Shown here piece by piece: positions 44,915 to 53,440 of a DNA stretch of 64,000 nucleotides (within the stretch, counting starts at the first letter, position 1; each line of letters begins with the position of its first letter). The stretch comes from an uncultured Desulfobacter sp. Lineage in GTDB: Bacteria > Desulfobacterota > Desulfobacteria > Desulfobacterales > Desulfobacteraceae. Both the position numbers and the translations under genes were made by a program. The stretch spans positions 2,790,001 to 2,854,000 of the forward strand of contig NZ_OY762929.1 of NCBI RefSeq assembly GCF_963666675.1, read 5' to 3'. The notes beneath the pieces are model-generated. The model did no database searches. It was not told the origin of the DNA and worked only from the letters and a program-made list of their open reading frames with translations.

Positions 44915-45322
44915 TTATTTAATGGAAATCTGCCGTGGTTCTGCTTCAGGAACCTTGAGCAATGCCAGGGTCAGAACACCATCCTTTAAAACCGCATCGA
45001 TATTGCTGGTATCCACGGTATGGGAAACGGTAAACTTTCTGGCATAACTACCGATGTTGTACTCCGTGTAGACAGGATTGAGTTTTTCATAGGGCAAATA
45101 ATCAATCCGCCCCTCGATCTCAAGTATATTTTTCTCCAATTTTATACTTACATTCTCTTTTTTTACACCGGGTAGATCCATCGTTATTACCAGACTTTCC
45201 TTATTTTCAATAATATCGGTTTGTGGAATAAAAAAACGTCCGGCATCCGTTCGTTCGTCTTTATGCTCTTGTTTTTGAAGATCTTTAGCGTCGGTTTTGG
45301 TGACGACCTTTTTTTCAACCAT
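44915..45322 (-). CDS. hsp20: Small heat-shock protein Hsp20, copy 2
   Basis: 135 residues with an alpha-crystallin domain: IENKESLVITMDLPGVKKEN, SIKLEKNILEIEGRIDY and the conserved end TVDTSNIDAVLKDGVLTLAL, then a short C-terminal extension. ATP-independent holdase that forms oligomers and passes clients to DnaK. The IXI anchor is weak (QISIK end). It lies 23 bases after the first hsp20. Confidence 0.93.
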   Translation of the reverse strand: MVEKKVVTKTDAKDLQKQEHKDERTDAGRFFIPQTDIIENKESLVITMDLPGVKKENVSIKLEKNILEIEGRIDYLPYEKLNPVYTEYNIGSYARKFTVSHTVDTSNIDAVLKDGVLTLALLKVPEAEPRQISIK

Positions 45323-45345
45323 GGGTTCCTCCTTATATATCCAAA

Positions 45346-45765
45346 TTAACTGATTATAATTTTTTTTGGTTTATCCGACTCTGCCCTTGGCAGGAACACC
45401 TGCAATAATCCATCTTTGAATTCTGCCCGAATTTTATCACTTTCGATGCGGAAAGGCAGTTTCAAGGAACGATCAAAATTTAATCCTTTACGTTCCAGGC
45501 GGTGGCAACTGCAATCAGCGCCATACTCAATTTTGCGGGCACCGGACAATCGCAGCACATCTTCCCTGACTTCCAGTGTTAATTCCTCTTTTTTGATTCC
45601 GGGCAATTCAGCTGCCAGTACCAGGTTTCCGTCTGTCTCAAACAAATTAATAAACGGATAAACCCCTCGGCCGGTAACACCGGTCTGAAAATAATTGGTG
45701 TCCCTTGCCTGGGCCACCGCCTTCTGGATAGCTAAATACTGATTACTTGATTGTTTTTCAAACAT
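45346..45765 (-). CDS. hsp20: Small heat-shock protein Hsp20, copy 1
   Basis: 139 residues; alpha-crystallin core ETDGNLVLAAELPGIKKEEL, EVREDVLRLSGARKIEY, FDRSLKLPFRIESDKIRAEF then KDGLLQVFLPRAESDKPKKI. The N-terminus is short with a YLAIQKAVAQARDTNYF helix. Divergent from copy 2, so hetero-oligomers are possible; this A/B pairing is common in deltaproteobacteria. A GGAGGCG site precedes the ATG. Confidence 0.93.
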   Translation of the reverse strand: MFEKQSSNQYLAIQKAVAQARDTNYFQTGVTGRGVYPFINLFETDGNLVLAAELPGIKKEELTLEVREDVLRLSGARKIEYGADCSCHRLERKGLNFDRSLKLPFRIESDKIRAEFKDGLLQVFLPRAESDKPKKIIIS

Positions 45766-45825
45766 AACGCCTCCTTTGTTTGTTGTTTTAATCCCCCAGC
45801 TATCATAAAGGATGGCCGGATCTAT

Positions 45826-46932
45826 TTATTTTATTGGATAAATTTTAACGCGGCGGTTCAAGGCCCGACCTTTTTCCGTTTTATCGGAAGATGCGGGTTT
45901 GGAAAATCCGAATCCCTCGCAGGACATGCGGTTTTCATCAACCCCTTTGTCCATGAGATAGGCCCGCACAGCCTGGGCGCGTTGCAGGGAAAGGACATCG
46001 TTGTAGGCTTTGGTTCCCACACTGTCGGTATGCCCCTGAATTTTAACAAAAGCTTTCGGATTGTTTTTGAGAAACCCGGCAATTTTATTTAGAAAATCAA
46101 AAGCACCTGGTTTGACGGCAACTTTATCAAAGTCAAAATAGGCTTCATCAATGATCCAGACGTCTGGCATTGGTGGCACAATTTTTTGGGCTTTGGGCGC
46201 CATGGGTTTTTCGGTAAGAAAAACTTTTTTAACAAAGGGTGTCATGCCGCTGCCGACTAAAAGCGAATCCGCATTTGAGGCAAAGCCACACTTTCCAATC
46301 CGGGCGATCTCATCCATGAGGGCCACGCCATCCTTATCATCTCCAACAATGATTGGATAAAAGCAAAAATCAGATCCCAGTTGATCCTTCAACGTTTGTG
46401 CAGCTTCCAGAGTCACAGGAAATTCTAAACCGACCCGGGCCTGACCGTCAGAGAGAATGATCACAGCTGTTTTTCCGGACAAACCGGCAAGATCCTGTCC
46501 GGCTTCGGTTATTGCCTTATGCATCGGACTGGTGCCACCGGGTGATGAAATCAAACCTGTTTTTTCGTTCAGACCCTTCTGGGTGTAGTTTTCCATGCCA
46601 TAAAAAAGAACCGTCTGTTTATCAGACACTTCCGGACTGTGCCCGAAAGATCTGAGCCCGGCATTCTGATCCAGTTCCGGCAGGGTTTGACCCATGCGAT
46701 TGACAATCTGGACGGCAATCGCAAATTTTTGATTCCCCATGTAATTGGTATCCATAGAACTTGATGCATCAAGGATAATCAAAAAATTATCCACAGCAGC
46801 AACATAGTCCTTTGAATTAAACATGGCTGGGGTAAAATCGGCAATGGGCTGAGCCGGTTGCCGGACTGCACATCCGACTGAAAACAAAACAATCATGAGT
46901 GGTAAAGCAATCATGGTACTAAAAAATTTCAT
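45826..46932 (-). CDS. Outer-membrane lipoprotein with VWA and OmpA domains
   Basis: 368 residues: lipobox LFSVGC, von Willebrand A domain with MIDAS motif FLIILDASSSM and TSPMHKAITEAG, then a C-terminal OmpA peptidoglycan-binding domain (AYFDFDKVAVKPGAFDFLNK; KIQGHTDSVGTKAYNDVLSL; NRRVKIYP). It would tether the outer membrane to the wall and bind a metal-dependent protein ligand. It lies between BON and hsp20 genes in the stress operon, suggesting envelope protection. Confidence 0.92.
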   Translation of the reverse strand: MKFFSTMIALPLMIVLFSVGCAVRQPAQPIADFTPAMFNSKDYVAAVDNFLIILDASSSMDTNYMGNQKFAIAVQIVNRMGQTLPELDQNAGLRSFGHSPEVSDKQTVLFYGMENYTQKGLNEKTGLISSPGGTSPMHKAITEAGQDLAGLSGKTAVIILSDGQARVGLEFPVTLEAAQTLKDQLGSDFCFYPIIVGDDKDGVALMDEIARIGKCGFASNADSLLVGSGMTPFVKKVFLTEKPMAPKAQKIVPPMPDVWIIDEAYFDFDKVAVKPGAFDFLNKIAGFLKNNPKAFVKIQGHTDSVGTKAYNDVLSLQRAQAVRAYLMDKGVDENRMSCEGFGFSKPASSDKTEKGRALNRRVKIYPIK

Positions 46933-46949
46933 TATTATTCTCCTGTTTT

Positions 46950-47276
46950 TTATTTGGGTTGATTTTTGAGAATAAGGCTGTTCATAACAGATTTTACCCC
47001 CTTCACTGATTTAGTCACTGCCACAGCTTTGGCAGAGGCCGCAGCAGAATTCACAAAGCCGCTTAGCTGAACCTCTCCCTTGAACGTTTCAACATTGATC
47101 TGGAGCATCTTGAGCATGGGGTCTTCAAATATTCTTGCCTTCACCTTGGTGGTAATAACGGAATCATCAACGTATTCGCCTGTGCTTTCCTTTTCATATG
47201 TTCCGGCACAGCTGGCAACAAAGGTAAACAGAAAAAAAACAATGATCAAATAAGTAATAGTTTTTTTTGATTTCAT
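46950..47276 (-). CDS. BON-domain lipoprotein
   Basis: About 108 residues from the ATG near 47276 (MKSKKTITYLIIVFFLFTFV...SCAG lipobox), preferred over an upstream frame from 47333. One BON domain follows (VDDSVITTKVKARIFEDPML; VETFKGEVQLSGFVNSAAAS; VKGVKSVMNSLI), similar to OsmY/YraP, which protect the envelope under osmotic stress. It is the first gene of the long minus-strand operon and follows a sigma-54-like element at 47361. Confidence 0.9.
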   Translation of the reverse strand: MKSKKTITYLIIVFFLFTFVASCAGTYEKESTGEYVDDSVITTKVKARIFEDPMLKMLQINVETFKGEVQLSGFVNSAAASAKAVAVTKSVKGVKSVMNSLILKNQPK

Positions 47277-47360
47277 AATCGTTCCTCTACATAGTGTATT
47301 TTTTACATTTCCAAGAAAGTTTCTCCGGCTCATTTGCCCCTTCTTTGAATAGGGTATAAC

Positions 47361-47375
47361 TCAATTTGTGTGCCG
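47361..47375 (-). promoter_or_regulatory. Sigma-54-like promoter of the BON-Hsp20-chaperone operon
   Basis: Minus strand CGGCACACAAATTGA: GG at -24 and the spacing are right, CGGCAC differs by one base from TGGCAC, and the -12 GC is GA. The CACACAA centre is shared with the groESL and hflKC promoters. It is about 85 bases before the first start codon. Confidence 0.5.
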
Positions 47376-47472
47376 CAGGTCCAGTTTTAAGTACATTAGA
47401 AACAAAGCACTGATATATATGAATAAACTTTTTCTAACGATTTTTTTTGCCAGTGTGAAAACCCATTGAAAA

Positions 47473-47505
47473 AGGCCTTATTCAACCATTCGGCCATATA
47501 TGATC
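47473..47505. promoter_or_regulatory. Activator-site pair upstream of the BON operon
   Basis: AGGCCTTATTCAACC (47474-47488) and GGCCATATATGATC (47492-47505). The second differs from the palindrome GATCATATATGATC at 13003 at only two positions. Distance to the promoter is about 100-130 bases. The remaining bases from 47,334 to 47,720 hold no convincing gene. Confidence 0.55.
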
Positions 47506-47719
47506 TTGTATTTATGCCGGTTTGATCGATGAGTTGCACCTTGGACTAACCTTTTGCGTTGGAACAAGAAGAGGATATGAATTCTATTTTTTATTCAAGG
47601 TGAGATTTAGCCGTTTTGACAGCGAACTCTTTGTCCTTTGTAAACAGATGCCACTTCATGTCAGAGGAATGGATGCCGGCTTTTTTCCCCTTCCCCATCC
47701 TTTGTTTACCGATATGAAT

Positions 47720-47950
47720 TCAGGGCAGAAAATTAAATCCGGAAAACTGGCTGCCCACCCATAAAACCACGACAATGACAACCACGATGTTTAGAATCTG
47801 TTTCATTTTCCTGTCCATGGGAATGGAATTGTTCACCATCCATCGTAAGAGCAAATTTCTGGCCACTGATTTTATTTTATAAAAAGGTAAATATATGACC
47901 CCAAGAATCCAATTACTTATTAACTCGATGTTCGAGTGAAAGGGTTTCAA
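47720..47950 (-). CDS. Small membrane protein (Thivi_2564-like C-terminus)
   Basis: The last 38 residues (RWMVNNSIPMDRKMKQILNI, then VVVIVVVLWVGSQFSGF) match the conserved NxxIPMDxKIKxILNIVVVIxVVLWLL pattern of small inner-membrane proteins common in aquatic proteobacteria. The N-terminal 38 residues do not fit that family, whose usual first helix is missing, so the front may be replaced. It is upstream of, and codirectional with, the BON operon. Function unknown. Confidence 0.5.
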   Translation of the reverse strand: MKPFHSNIELISNWILGVIYLPFYKIKSVARNLLLRWMVNNSIPMDRKMKQILNIVVVIVVVLWVGSQFSGFNFLP

Positions 47951-48183
47951 ATTTTGCCTCGGCGCTGGGTTGTTGAAAGAACTTTCGGCTGGTTTAATAG
48001 ATTTCGGAGGTTAAGCAAAGACTTTGAACATTTGTTCATAGTCAGTGAGAGCTTGATGTATATTGTTATGATATCAATCATGATTCGGAGATTAATCCCA
48101 TCGAATGACTAATTTTCAAACAAGCTCTAAACTATTATAATTTGGGAAGACTACTTTGCAAAGAAAAGCGCACAGCCTCTTTT

Positions 48184-49104
48184 TCACCTTAAAAACCCCT
48201 GTATAATTGTGTTGACGGCCTGGTCATAATCCAGACCCAGGCTCATTAATTTCATCAACTGGTCGTTTGCAATTTTACCGATGGACGCCTCATGGGTCAG
48301 TTCGGCATCGGGATGCAGGGCTTTCAGGGCCGGAATGGTCTGGCTCTTTCCATTATCCATAATGATGGCATCACATTCAATATGGCCGTAACAGCGGGCC
48401 TCTGCCGTTAAGTTGACCTCAAAATCCTGGGAAGAAGTTCCCTTGATCACAGAGCGGGAGACAATATTGGCCCTGCTGTCAACGCCGGAAAGCACCACAT
48501 CATTTTGTGAAACCGCTGTCTGGTTGTTATCGGTCATTACCCGCTCGGTGATCATCAATGATGCACCCGGCCCCACAACAGCCTCGTTTTTTCGTTTGGC
48601 TTGATCGACACCTTGAAGCTGGGTCAGCTCCATTTCAGCTTTTGCATGCTCCTCCAGAAAAACCTTTGTTGTCGGGTTGAGGGTGCGTTTCCCTGTCCCG
48701 CTGCCTAGTGCGGTATGTTTTTCCACATACACCATCCGGGCATTTTTTTTGATCACAAATTCGTGGATACCGGAATGACCTTCCGGCTCACTGCTGCCGC
48801 AATGGATGCCGCAGCCGGCAATAATGGTAACATCAGCATCTTCTCCAATGATAAACGTGTTGTATACGGTATCATGGAGTCCGGCCTGGGAAAGGATCAC
48901 CGGAATGTGAAGCGACTCGTTTTTTGTACCTGGTGCTATCTCCACAACAATCCCGCTTTTTTCTTCATGGGTGCGGATGTCGATATTCGCAGAGACTTTC
49001 CTGCCGAGCAGTTTTCCGTTTTTGCGTATGTTATAAGCCCCTTTCGGAATATCTTCAAATCCAGCCACTTCCTTTAAAATCTGTTTATCGATAGCATTCA
49101 GCAT
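48184..49104 (-). CDS. SufB/SufD-like scaffold of a minimal SUF system
   Basis: 306 residues from ATG 49104 (MLNAIDKQILKEVAGFEDIP), overlapping the ATPase gene by 20 bases. It has the right-handed beta-helix core of SufBD proteins (VEKHTALGSGTGKRTLNPTT, EARCYGHIECDAIIMDNGKS, LTHEASIGKIANDQLMKLMS). It is shorter than SufB, as in the minimal SufCB-type systems of anaerobes and archaea. With the SufC partner it would assemble Fe-S clusters. The HEASIG motif is typical for the SufB end. Confidence 0.88.
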   Translation of the reverse strand: MLNAIDKQILKEVAGFEDIPKGAYNIRKNGKLLGRKVSANIDIRTHEEKSGIVVEIAPGTKNESLHIPVILSQAGLHDTVYNTFIIGEDADVTIIAGCGIHCGSSEPEGHSGIHEFVIKKNARMVYVEKHTALGSGTGKRTLNPTTKVFLEEHAKAEMELTQLQGVDQAKRKNEAVVGPGASLMITERVMTDNNQTAVSQNDVVLSGVDSRANIVSRSVIKGTSSQDFEVNLTAEARCYGHIECDAIIMDNGKSQTIPALKALHPDAELTHEASIGKIANDQLMKLMSLGLDYDQAVNTIIQGFLR

Positions 49105-49849
49105 TGTTTTCCTCCCGGCATAAATCATTTAATGTACAGACACCCTGATCATCCAGCATCGATTCGGCACCGTCCATATCGCCTGTATAGGCGATTTTCC
49201 CGTCTTTAATTAGCAGAAGAGTATCGGCTGCCTCAAGAAATGCCCTGTTATGGCTGACAACAATGGTGGTGGCGTTGTTTTTCCGGTTCTCCCGGCGGAT
49301 GAGATCCACCATGGGCTGGATAGTCCACAGATCAATACCCGTATCCGGCTCATCATAGATCGCCAGTTTTGGATTTCTTGCAATAATGGTGGCCATCTCA
49401 ATCTTTTTGATCTCTCCGCCCGAAAGTTTTGCATCCACAGGCTTGTCAAGAAAATCCATGGAACATATCCCCACCCGGGAGATAATTCTGGCCAGTGTAT
49501 CTTCATCGTCCTGTCCCGATGCAATGGCCAGCAGATCCCGGAAGGTGGTGCCCTTGAACCGGGCTGGATGCTGAAAACCATAGGCTATACCGGCCCTGGA
49601 GCGCTCATCAATGGCCATGCCGGTGATATCTTCATCCATGAACCGGATCATACCCCGGCTGGATGCATGAATCCCCATGATCAGCTTGGCCAAAGTGGAC
49701 TTTCCCGAACCATTGGGACCGGTAACCGCATAAATCTTGCCTGATTCAAATGTAAAACTGATATCGCTTATAATTGACCGGACCGCAATGGTATCCGACC
49801 CATTATTTGTTTCATGTACTTCAAACGAAAGATTCTGTAGTTCTATCAT
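49085..49849 (-). CDS. sufC: SufC-like ABC ATPase
   Basis: 254 residues; Walker A AVTGPNGSGKSTLAKLIMG, signature AKLSGGEIKKIEMATIIARN, Walker B LAIYDEPDTGIDLWTI and the H-loop VVSHNRAFLEAAD. It is a soluble ABC ATPase of Fe-S cluster assembly. It is cotranscribed with the SufBD-like gene, and no sufS or sufE is near, so sulfur delivery must come from elsewhere (IscS or sulfide). The first gene of this pair has no visible special promoter. Confidence 0.9.
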   Translation of the reverse strand: MIELQNLSFEVHETNNGSDTIAVRSIISDISFTFESGKIYAVTGPNGSGKSTLAKLIMGIHASSRGMIRFMDEDITGMAIDERSRAGIAYGFQHPARFKGTTFRDLLAIASGQDDEDTLARIISRVGICSMDFLDKPVDAKLSGGEIKKIEMATIIARNPKLAIYDEPDTGIDLWTIQPMVDLIRRENRKNNATTIVVSHNRAFLEAADTLLLIKDGKIAYTGDMDGAESMLDDQGVCTLNDLCREENNAECYR

Positions 49850-49936
49850 AATCTGTTTTCTCCTTCATGATCATTACCAAAGACAGGGGCCGGTCATGTA
49901 CATCTGCATCCATGTTTTATGAAAAGCAAAGTTATC

Positions 49937-50191
49937 TCAATATGCCGGCATCCGGTCAATGCTGTCTTTTAGTTGCGTGATTTCTATCCCCAGACTCAGG
50001 CATTGTTTATCGTCGATACACAACTCGGCATCCCCGGTCTCCAGATAGGTCTTCAGCTCCTTGCCGTTCCTTATGAGGCTGACGCACCATTGATTGATCT
50101 TGTCATCGTAATTTACATTTAGGTCAATACCGCATCTACCGATACCTGGATAAATCTTCCTGATTTTTTCACAAAGTTCTTCCTTATTCAT
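49937..50191 (-). CDS. Hypothetical protein between sufC and hflC
   Basis: 84 residues (MNKEELCEKIRKIYPGIGRC...WCVSLIRNGKELKTYLETGD) with mixed alpha/beta character, no signal or membrane segment. It has a proper GGAGTTATT-type ribosome site and Cys residues that could bind metal. Spaced about 85 bases after hflC and before the sufC gene on the same strand. Family not recognised with certainty; a small regulatory or metal-handling protein is conceivable. Confidence 0.6.
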   Translation of the reverse strand: MNKEELCEKIRKIYPGIGRCGIDLNVNYDDKINQWCVSLIRNGKELKTYLETGDAELCIDDKQCLSLGIEITQLKDSIDRMPAY

Positions 50192-50274
50192 AATAACTCC
50201 TTGTCATTGATTGTTAAAATTCCCCAGACTCAAAATCCCGGGCAGATTGTTTCGATGTCCGCTATCACGGGTCA

Positions 50275-51282
50275 TCAGTTCTTTGTCTCCGTCCTTGACG
50301 TCTCTTTCGATGGAAAACCCCGGTTTTTTCCCCCTGGGCTCGCCTGTTTGATATATTGATAGAAGTCGCTGTCCGTGGTGAGAATCAGTACTGAATTCTT
50401 ATTCGTTTTTTCCTTGTAGCTTTCAAGGGTGCGCAAAAAGGCGTAGAATTCCGGATTTTTATTGTACGCGTGGCCATAGATTTGCGTCGCTTCAGCGTCG
50501 GCTTTGCCTTGGACCTCCTGCACCTGGCGGTAGGCTGTTGAGCGAATCTGGCGTAGCTCTTTTTCCATTGTGCCGAGGATCTCGGCGCTGCGTCCCTCGC
50601 CTTCGGAACGGAACTGTGCTGCAATGCGCTTACGCTCGGAAATCATGCGCTCATAGACCTTTTCACGGACGCTTTCAACGTAGTCAAGTCGCTTGATACG
50701 AACATCCACAAGTTCAATACCGTATTGCGGGATGATCTTCTGTGCTTCAGTCAGTATTGTTCGGGTGATCTCCTCCCTGCCCCGGGCAATCTCCCTTTTA
50801 AGTTCCTCTTCGCGCTCCTTTGGTATCTCCTTCAGGGCCTCGCCCTCGGGCACTTCCCACGATGCGCTGCGCACGAGTTCAACGAGTTCGCTGCTTGACA
50901 CCTGGTCGCGTACCACCGAATCGAGAATATCGTTCAGACGCGACTGGGCCCCTTTTTCGCTGGCTACATTCTCCAGAAATTTTTTCGCATCGGCAATCCG
51001 CCATCGGGCGGTGGTATCCACCCAAATGAACTCGCGCCCCTTGGTGGGAACCTGGTTCGGATCTCCGTCCCAGACCAGCAGACGCTTTTCGAATCGCCGG
51101 ACCTCCTGCACAAAGGGCAGTTTCATGTGCAGCCCAGCCTCGGTCACCGGTTCCCCAACAGGCCGGCCAAACTGCACGACAATGGCCTGCAACCCCTCTT
51201 CCAATGTATATAGACCGCCATAGAGTACTATAACGATCGCCATCGCTATTGCGACGGTTACTGCTTTCAAAGTAAACTTCAT
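50275..51282 (-). CDS. hflC: HflC, SPFH-domain FtsH modulator
   Basis: 335 residues: one N-terminal membrane helix (AVTVAIAMAIVIVLYGGLY), Band-7/SPFH domain (VQFGRPVGEPVTEAGLHMKL; LVWDGDPNQVPTKGREFIWV), coiled coil (RIAAQFRSEGEGRSAEILGT) and a helix-cap end. With HflK it forms the cage around FtsH in the membrane. It overlaps hflK by four bases. Its central part is duplicated almost identically at 59,886-60,532. Confidence 0.95.
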   Translation of the reverse strand: MKFTLKAVTVAIAMAIVIVLYGGLYTLEEGLQAIVVQFGRPVGEPVTEAGLHMKLPFVQEVRRFEKRLLVWDGDPNQVPTKGREFIWVDTTARWRIADAKKFLENVASEKGAQSRLNDILDSVVRDQVSSSELVELVRSASWEVPEGEALKEIPKEREEELKREIARGREEITRTILTEAQKIIPQYGIELVDVRIKRLDYVESVREKVYERMISERKRIAAQFRSEGEGRSAEILGTMEKELRQIRSTAYRQVQEVQGKADAEATQIYGHAYNKNPEFYAFLRTLESYKEKTNKNSVLILTTDSDFYQYIKQASPGGKNRGFPSKETSRTETKN

Positions 51283-52328
51283 GGTTGCCTCCCTTGTGCG
51301 GTTGGTTGTCCACTGGATTCCAATGGGAGCCAGGGCACCATGGCCTTCTGGTCCTTATCCACGATATAAAGTCCTTTCATGTCTGACAAAAAACCGGTCA
51401 TGGCTTCAAGATACAACCGCCGGCGTGTAACCTGCGGCGCCTGTTCGTATTGTCCTAAAATGGCCTCAAAACGATTGGCCTCACCTTTGGCCCGGTTTAC
51501 GCGTTCCAGTGCGTAACCTTCGGCCTCACTGATACTTTGGGTCGCCACGCCTCGGGCTTTGGGGATTTCCCGGTTGGCCTGTTCCTGGGCTTTATTGATC
51601 GTTTGCTCTTTGTCCTGACGCGACTCATTGACTTCATTGAAAGCGGGTTTTACGGTATCTGGAGGAGTCACATCCTGAAGTTCTACAGTAACCAGACGTA
51701 CGCCTGACTTATAGGTTGTCAGAATTTTCTGAATTTCGTTTTTAGCTTCACTGGCCACCGCTACCCGTCCGGTGGTCAGTACATCGCTGCCCAGACGGTT
51801 GCCGACCGCGCGGCGCATGACCGCCTCGGTAGTGTCGCGAATTGTTTTTGAAGTGTCGCGGACCTGGAACAGGTAGCGGATCGGGTCTTCGATGCGGTAC
51901 TGGACGATCCACCGAACGTCAATGACATTCAAATCCCCGGTGAGCATCAGTGACTCGTCCTTGTAGTTGCCGCGTGAATCATAACGGGTTTTTTGACCGG
52001 GAACGGTGGAAACCGAGACCGTCCGAAACCCGAACTCTTCTTTGAGCACGCGAGCCGTGGGCAGCAGACGGACCGTTTCGATACCATAAGGCAATTTGAA
52101 ATGCAATCCCGGGCCGGCTGTGCGCATGACCTTGCCGAAGCGCTGTACAATCCCTGTCTCCTCAGGTTGGACGGTGAACCATGAAGTCCATAAAACCACC
52201 ACCATCACGCCAACGACAAGGATGAGGATCGGACCGCCTTTGAATCTATTAAACTGCTGTAAAATTTCCTTTAACACATCATTCACCGCCGGTTTGGATA
52301 CCCCCGGTGGGGCATTCTCTTCATTCAT
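51279..52328 (-). CDS. hflK: HflK, SPFH-domain FtsH modulator
   Basis: 349 residues: membrane helix GGPILILVVGVMVVVLWTSW, SPFH domain (GIVQRFGKVMRTAGPGLHFK; DLNVIDVRWIVQYRIEDPIR), and Ala/Glu-rich coil (SEAEGYALERVNRAKGEANR). A Pro-rich N-terminal tail replaces the Gly-rich one of enterobacteria. First gene of the hflKC pair, preceded by a strong sigma-54 promoter at 52525, so membrane-protease control is tied to the island's regulon. Confidence 0.95.
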   Translation of the reverse strand: MNEENAPPGVSKPAVNDVLKEILQQFNRFKGGPILILVVGVMVVVLWTSWFTVQPEETGIVQRFGKVMRTAGPGLHFKLPYGIETVRLLPTARVLKEEFGFRTVSVSTVPGQKTRYDSRGNYKDESLMLTGDLNVIDVRWIVQYRIEDPIRYLFQVRDTSKTIRDTTEAVMRRAVGNRLGSDVLTTGRVAVASEAKNEIQKILTTYKSGVRLVTVELQDVTPPDTVKPAFNEVNESRQDKEQTINKAQEQANREIPKARGVATQSISEAEGYALERVNRAKGEANRFEAILGQYEQAPQVTRRRLYLEAMTGFLSDMKGLYIVDKDQKAMVPWLPLESSGQPTAQGRQP

Positions 52329-52524
52329 AACTTACCTCCTAATTAATGAGTCGATCAGCTTCATCAACGCTTGTTTGTTCAGGGCGAATACCATAACAGG
52401 CTATATGGATTCTTGCTCGTTCTCCTGTTCTATTTTCATCATTATTGTCTCTGCATACAATTTTTTCTACATTCCCGGAAACGTTTCCCTCCGGGTGATT
52501 TGGTTGCTCTTTCTCTGTACTATC

Positions 52525-52539
52525 GCAACTTGTGTGCCA
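52525..52539 (-). promoter_or_regulatory. Strong sigma-54 promoter of hflKC
   Basis: Minus strand TGGCACACAAGTTGC: all core positions (TGGCAC, N5, TTGC) match and GG/GC are ten bases apart. About 200 bases before the hflK ATG. Palindromic sites lie 100-145 bases upstream. This is the clearest of the minus-strand examples. Confidence 0.75.
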
Positions 52540-52639
52540 GACATCCATTGCCTGATCTTCCATAATCATCTTACTGATATATATAGCGAATTTGATTTAT
52601 AAGGCTTGATTTTACAGATCAAGTAAATAGCAGAAAAAA

Positions 52640-52670
52640 GGTCATATCCAACCTTAGGTCATATATGGTC
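52640..52670. promoter_or_regulatory. Activator-site pair upstream of hflKC
   Basis: GGTCATATCCAACC (52640-52653) and GGTCATATATGGTC (52657-52670), start to start 17 bases apart. Both share the GGTCATAT half-site with the sites at 13020, 30675 and 60953. The arrangement of two adjacent sites is typical for a sigma-54 activator binding as dimers. Confidence 0.6.
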
Positions 52671-52738
52671 TTTTTTATTTCAGATGTGTTTTAGGGCTGC
52701 AAATTTTGTAAAATGATTTGGCCTTCCATGCTGACCGA

Positions 52739-53440
52739 TCACTTCTGCTTGTTCTTCTTGCTGAAGGCCGAATCCGACAGCGTCTCATCCCGTTGTTTTG
52801 GCTGCCAGCGCTTTTCCAATTCACCCAAGTTTTTGCTGTGTGTCAGAATCACGATCTCGTCGCCTGTGTGCAGCGTGGTCTCTTCATCGGCATGGGCGAA
52901 CTTGTCTTCCCGATAATAGCAAACGACGCGGGCTTCCGCGGGCAGCTTTAGCTCTTTGATCACGACAGCATCTTCTTGCTTGGCGGTGAAGGTGAAAAAC
53001 CGGGCCTCGTTTTTGAGGACCGTGGACAACTCGACGTTTTCACTGCCGCCGACCATATCCGCCAGATAACGGCTGATCGTGCGGGATGGGATGATCGTAT
53101 CCTTCAACCCCAACTCGTGGCAGATGACCTCGAATTGCTCATGATGAATGCTCGTCACGACCCGCTTGAATCCGAGGGATCGGCCCACGAGGCTGGCAAT
53201 GACGTTGGCCTGGTCGCTATTGGTCAAACAGAACAGGAAGTCGGTCTGTTCGGGATTCACTTCACGCAGGATGTCGGGGCGGCTGCCATCACCTTGCAGA
53301 AAGCTGCAGTCCATCTCTTCGGACAATTCGTCTATTTTGGCCTTGTCGGTCTCGATGATGATGACTTCTTGGCCTTTAGTGGTGAGTGCCTTAGCGGTTT
53401 CAACGCTGACTTCGCCGGCTCCAATAAACACAGTTCTCAT
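52739..53440 (-). CDS. trkA: TrkA-type K+ channel regulatory subunit (RCK)
   Basis: 233 residues from ATG 53440 (MRTVFIGAGEVSVETAKALT), overlapping the trkH stop. RCK-N with the NAD(H)-binding GxGxxG-like GAGEV and the acidic end IIETDKAKIDELS; RCK-C from about residue 145. It gates the TrkH channel. It is a single RCK unit (half-length) as in Ktr/Trk systems of anaerobes. The tail (KRDETLSDSAFSKKNKQK-type) is basic. Confidence 0.9.
   Translation of the reverse strand: MRTVFIGAGEVSVETAKALTTKGQEVIIIETDKAKIDELSEEMDCSFLQGDGSRPDILREVNPEQTDFLFCLTNSDQANVIASLVGRSLGFKRVVTSIHHEQFEVICHELGLKDTIIPSRTISRYLADMVGGSENVELSTVLKNEARFFTFTAKQEDAVVIKELKLPAEARVVCYYREDKFAHADEETTLHTGDEIVILTHSKNLGELEKRWQPKQRDETLSDSAFSKKNKQK

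Noticed and set aside
47522..47764. Plus-strand 80-codon frame between the BON gene and the small membrane gene
   Set aside because: No ribosome site, odd composition and overlap with the opposite-strand small membrane gene; not supported.
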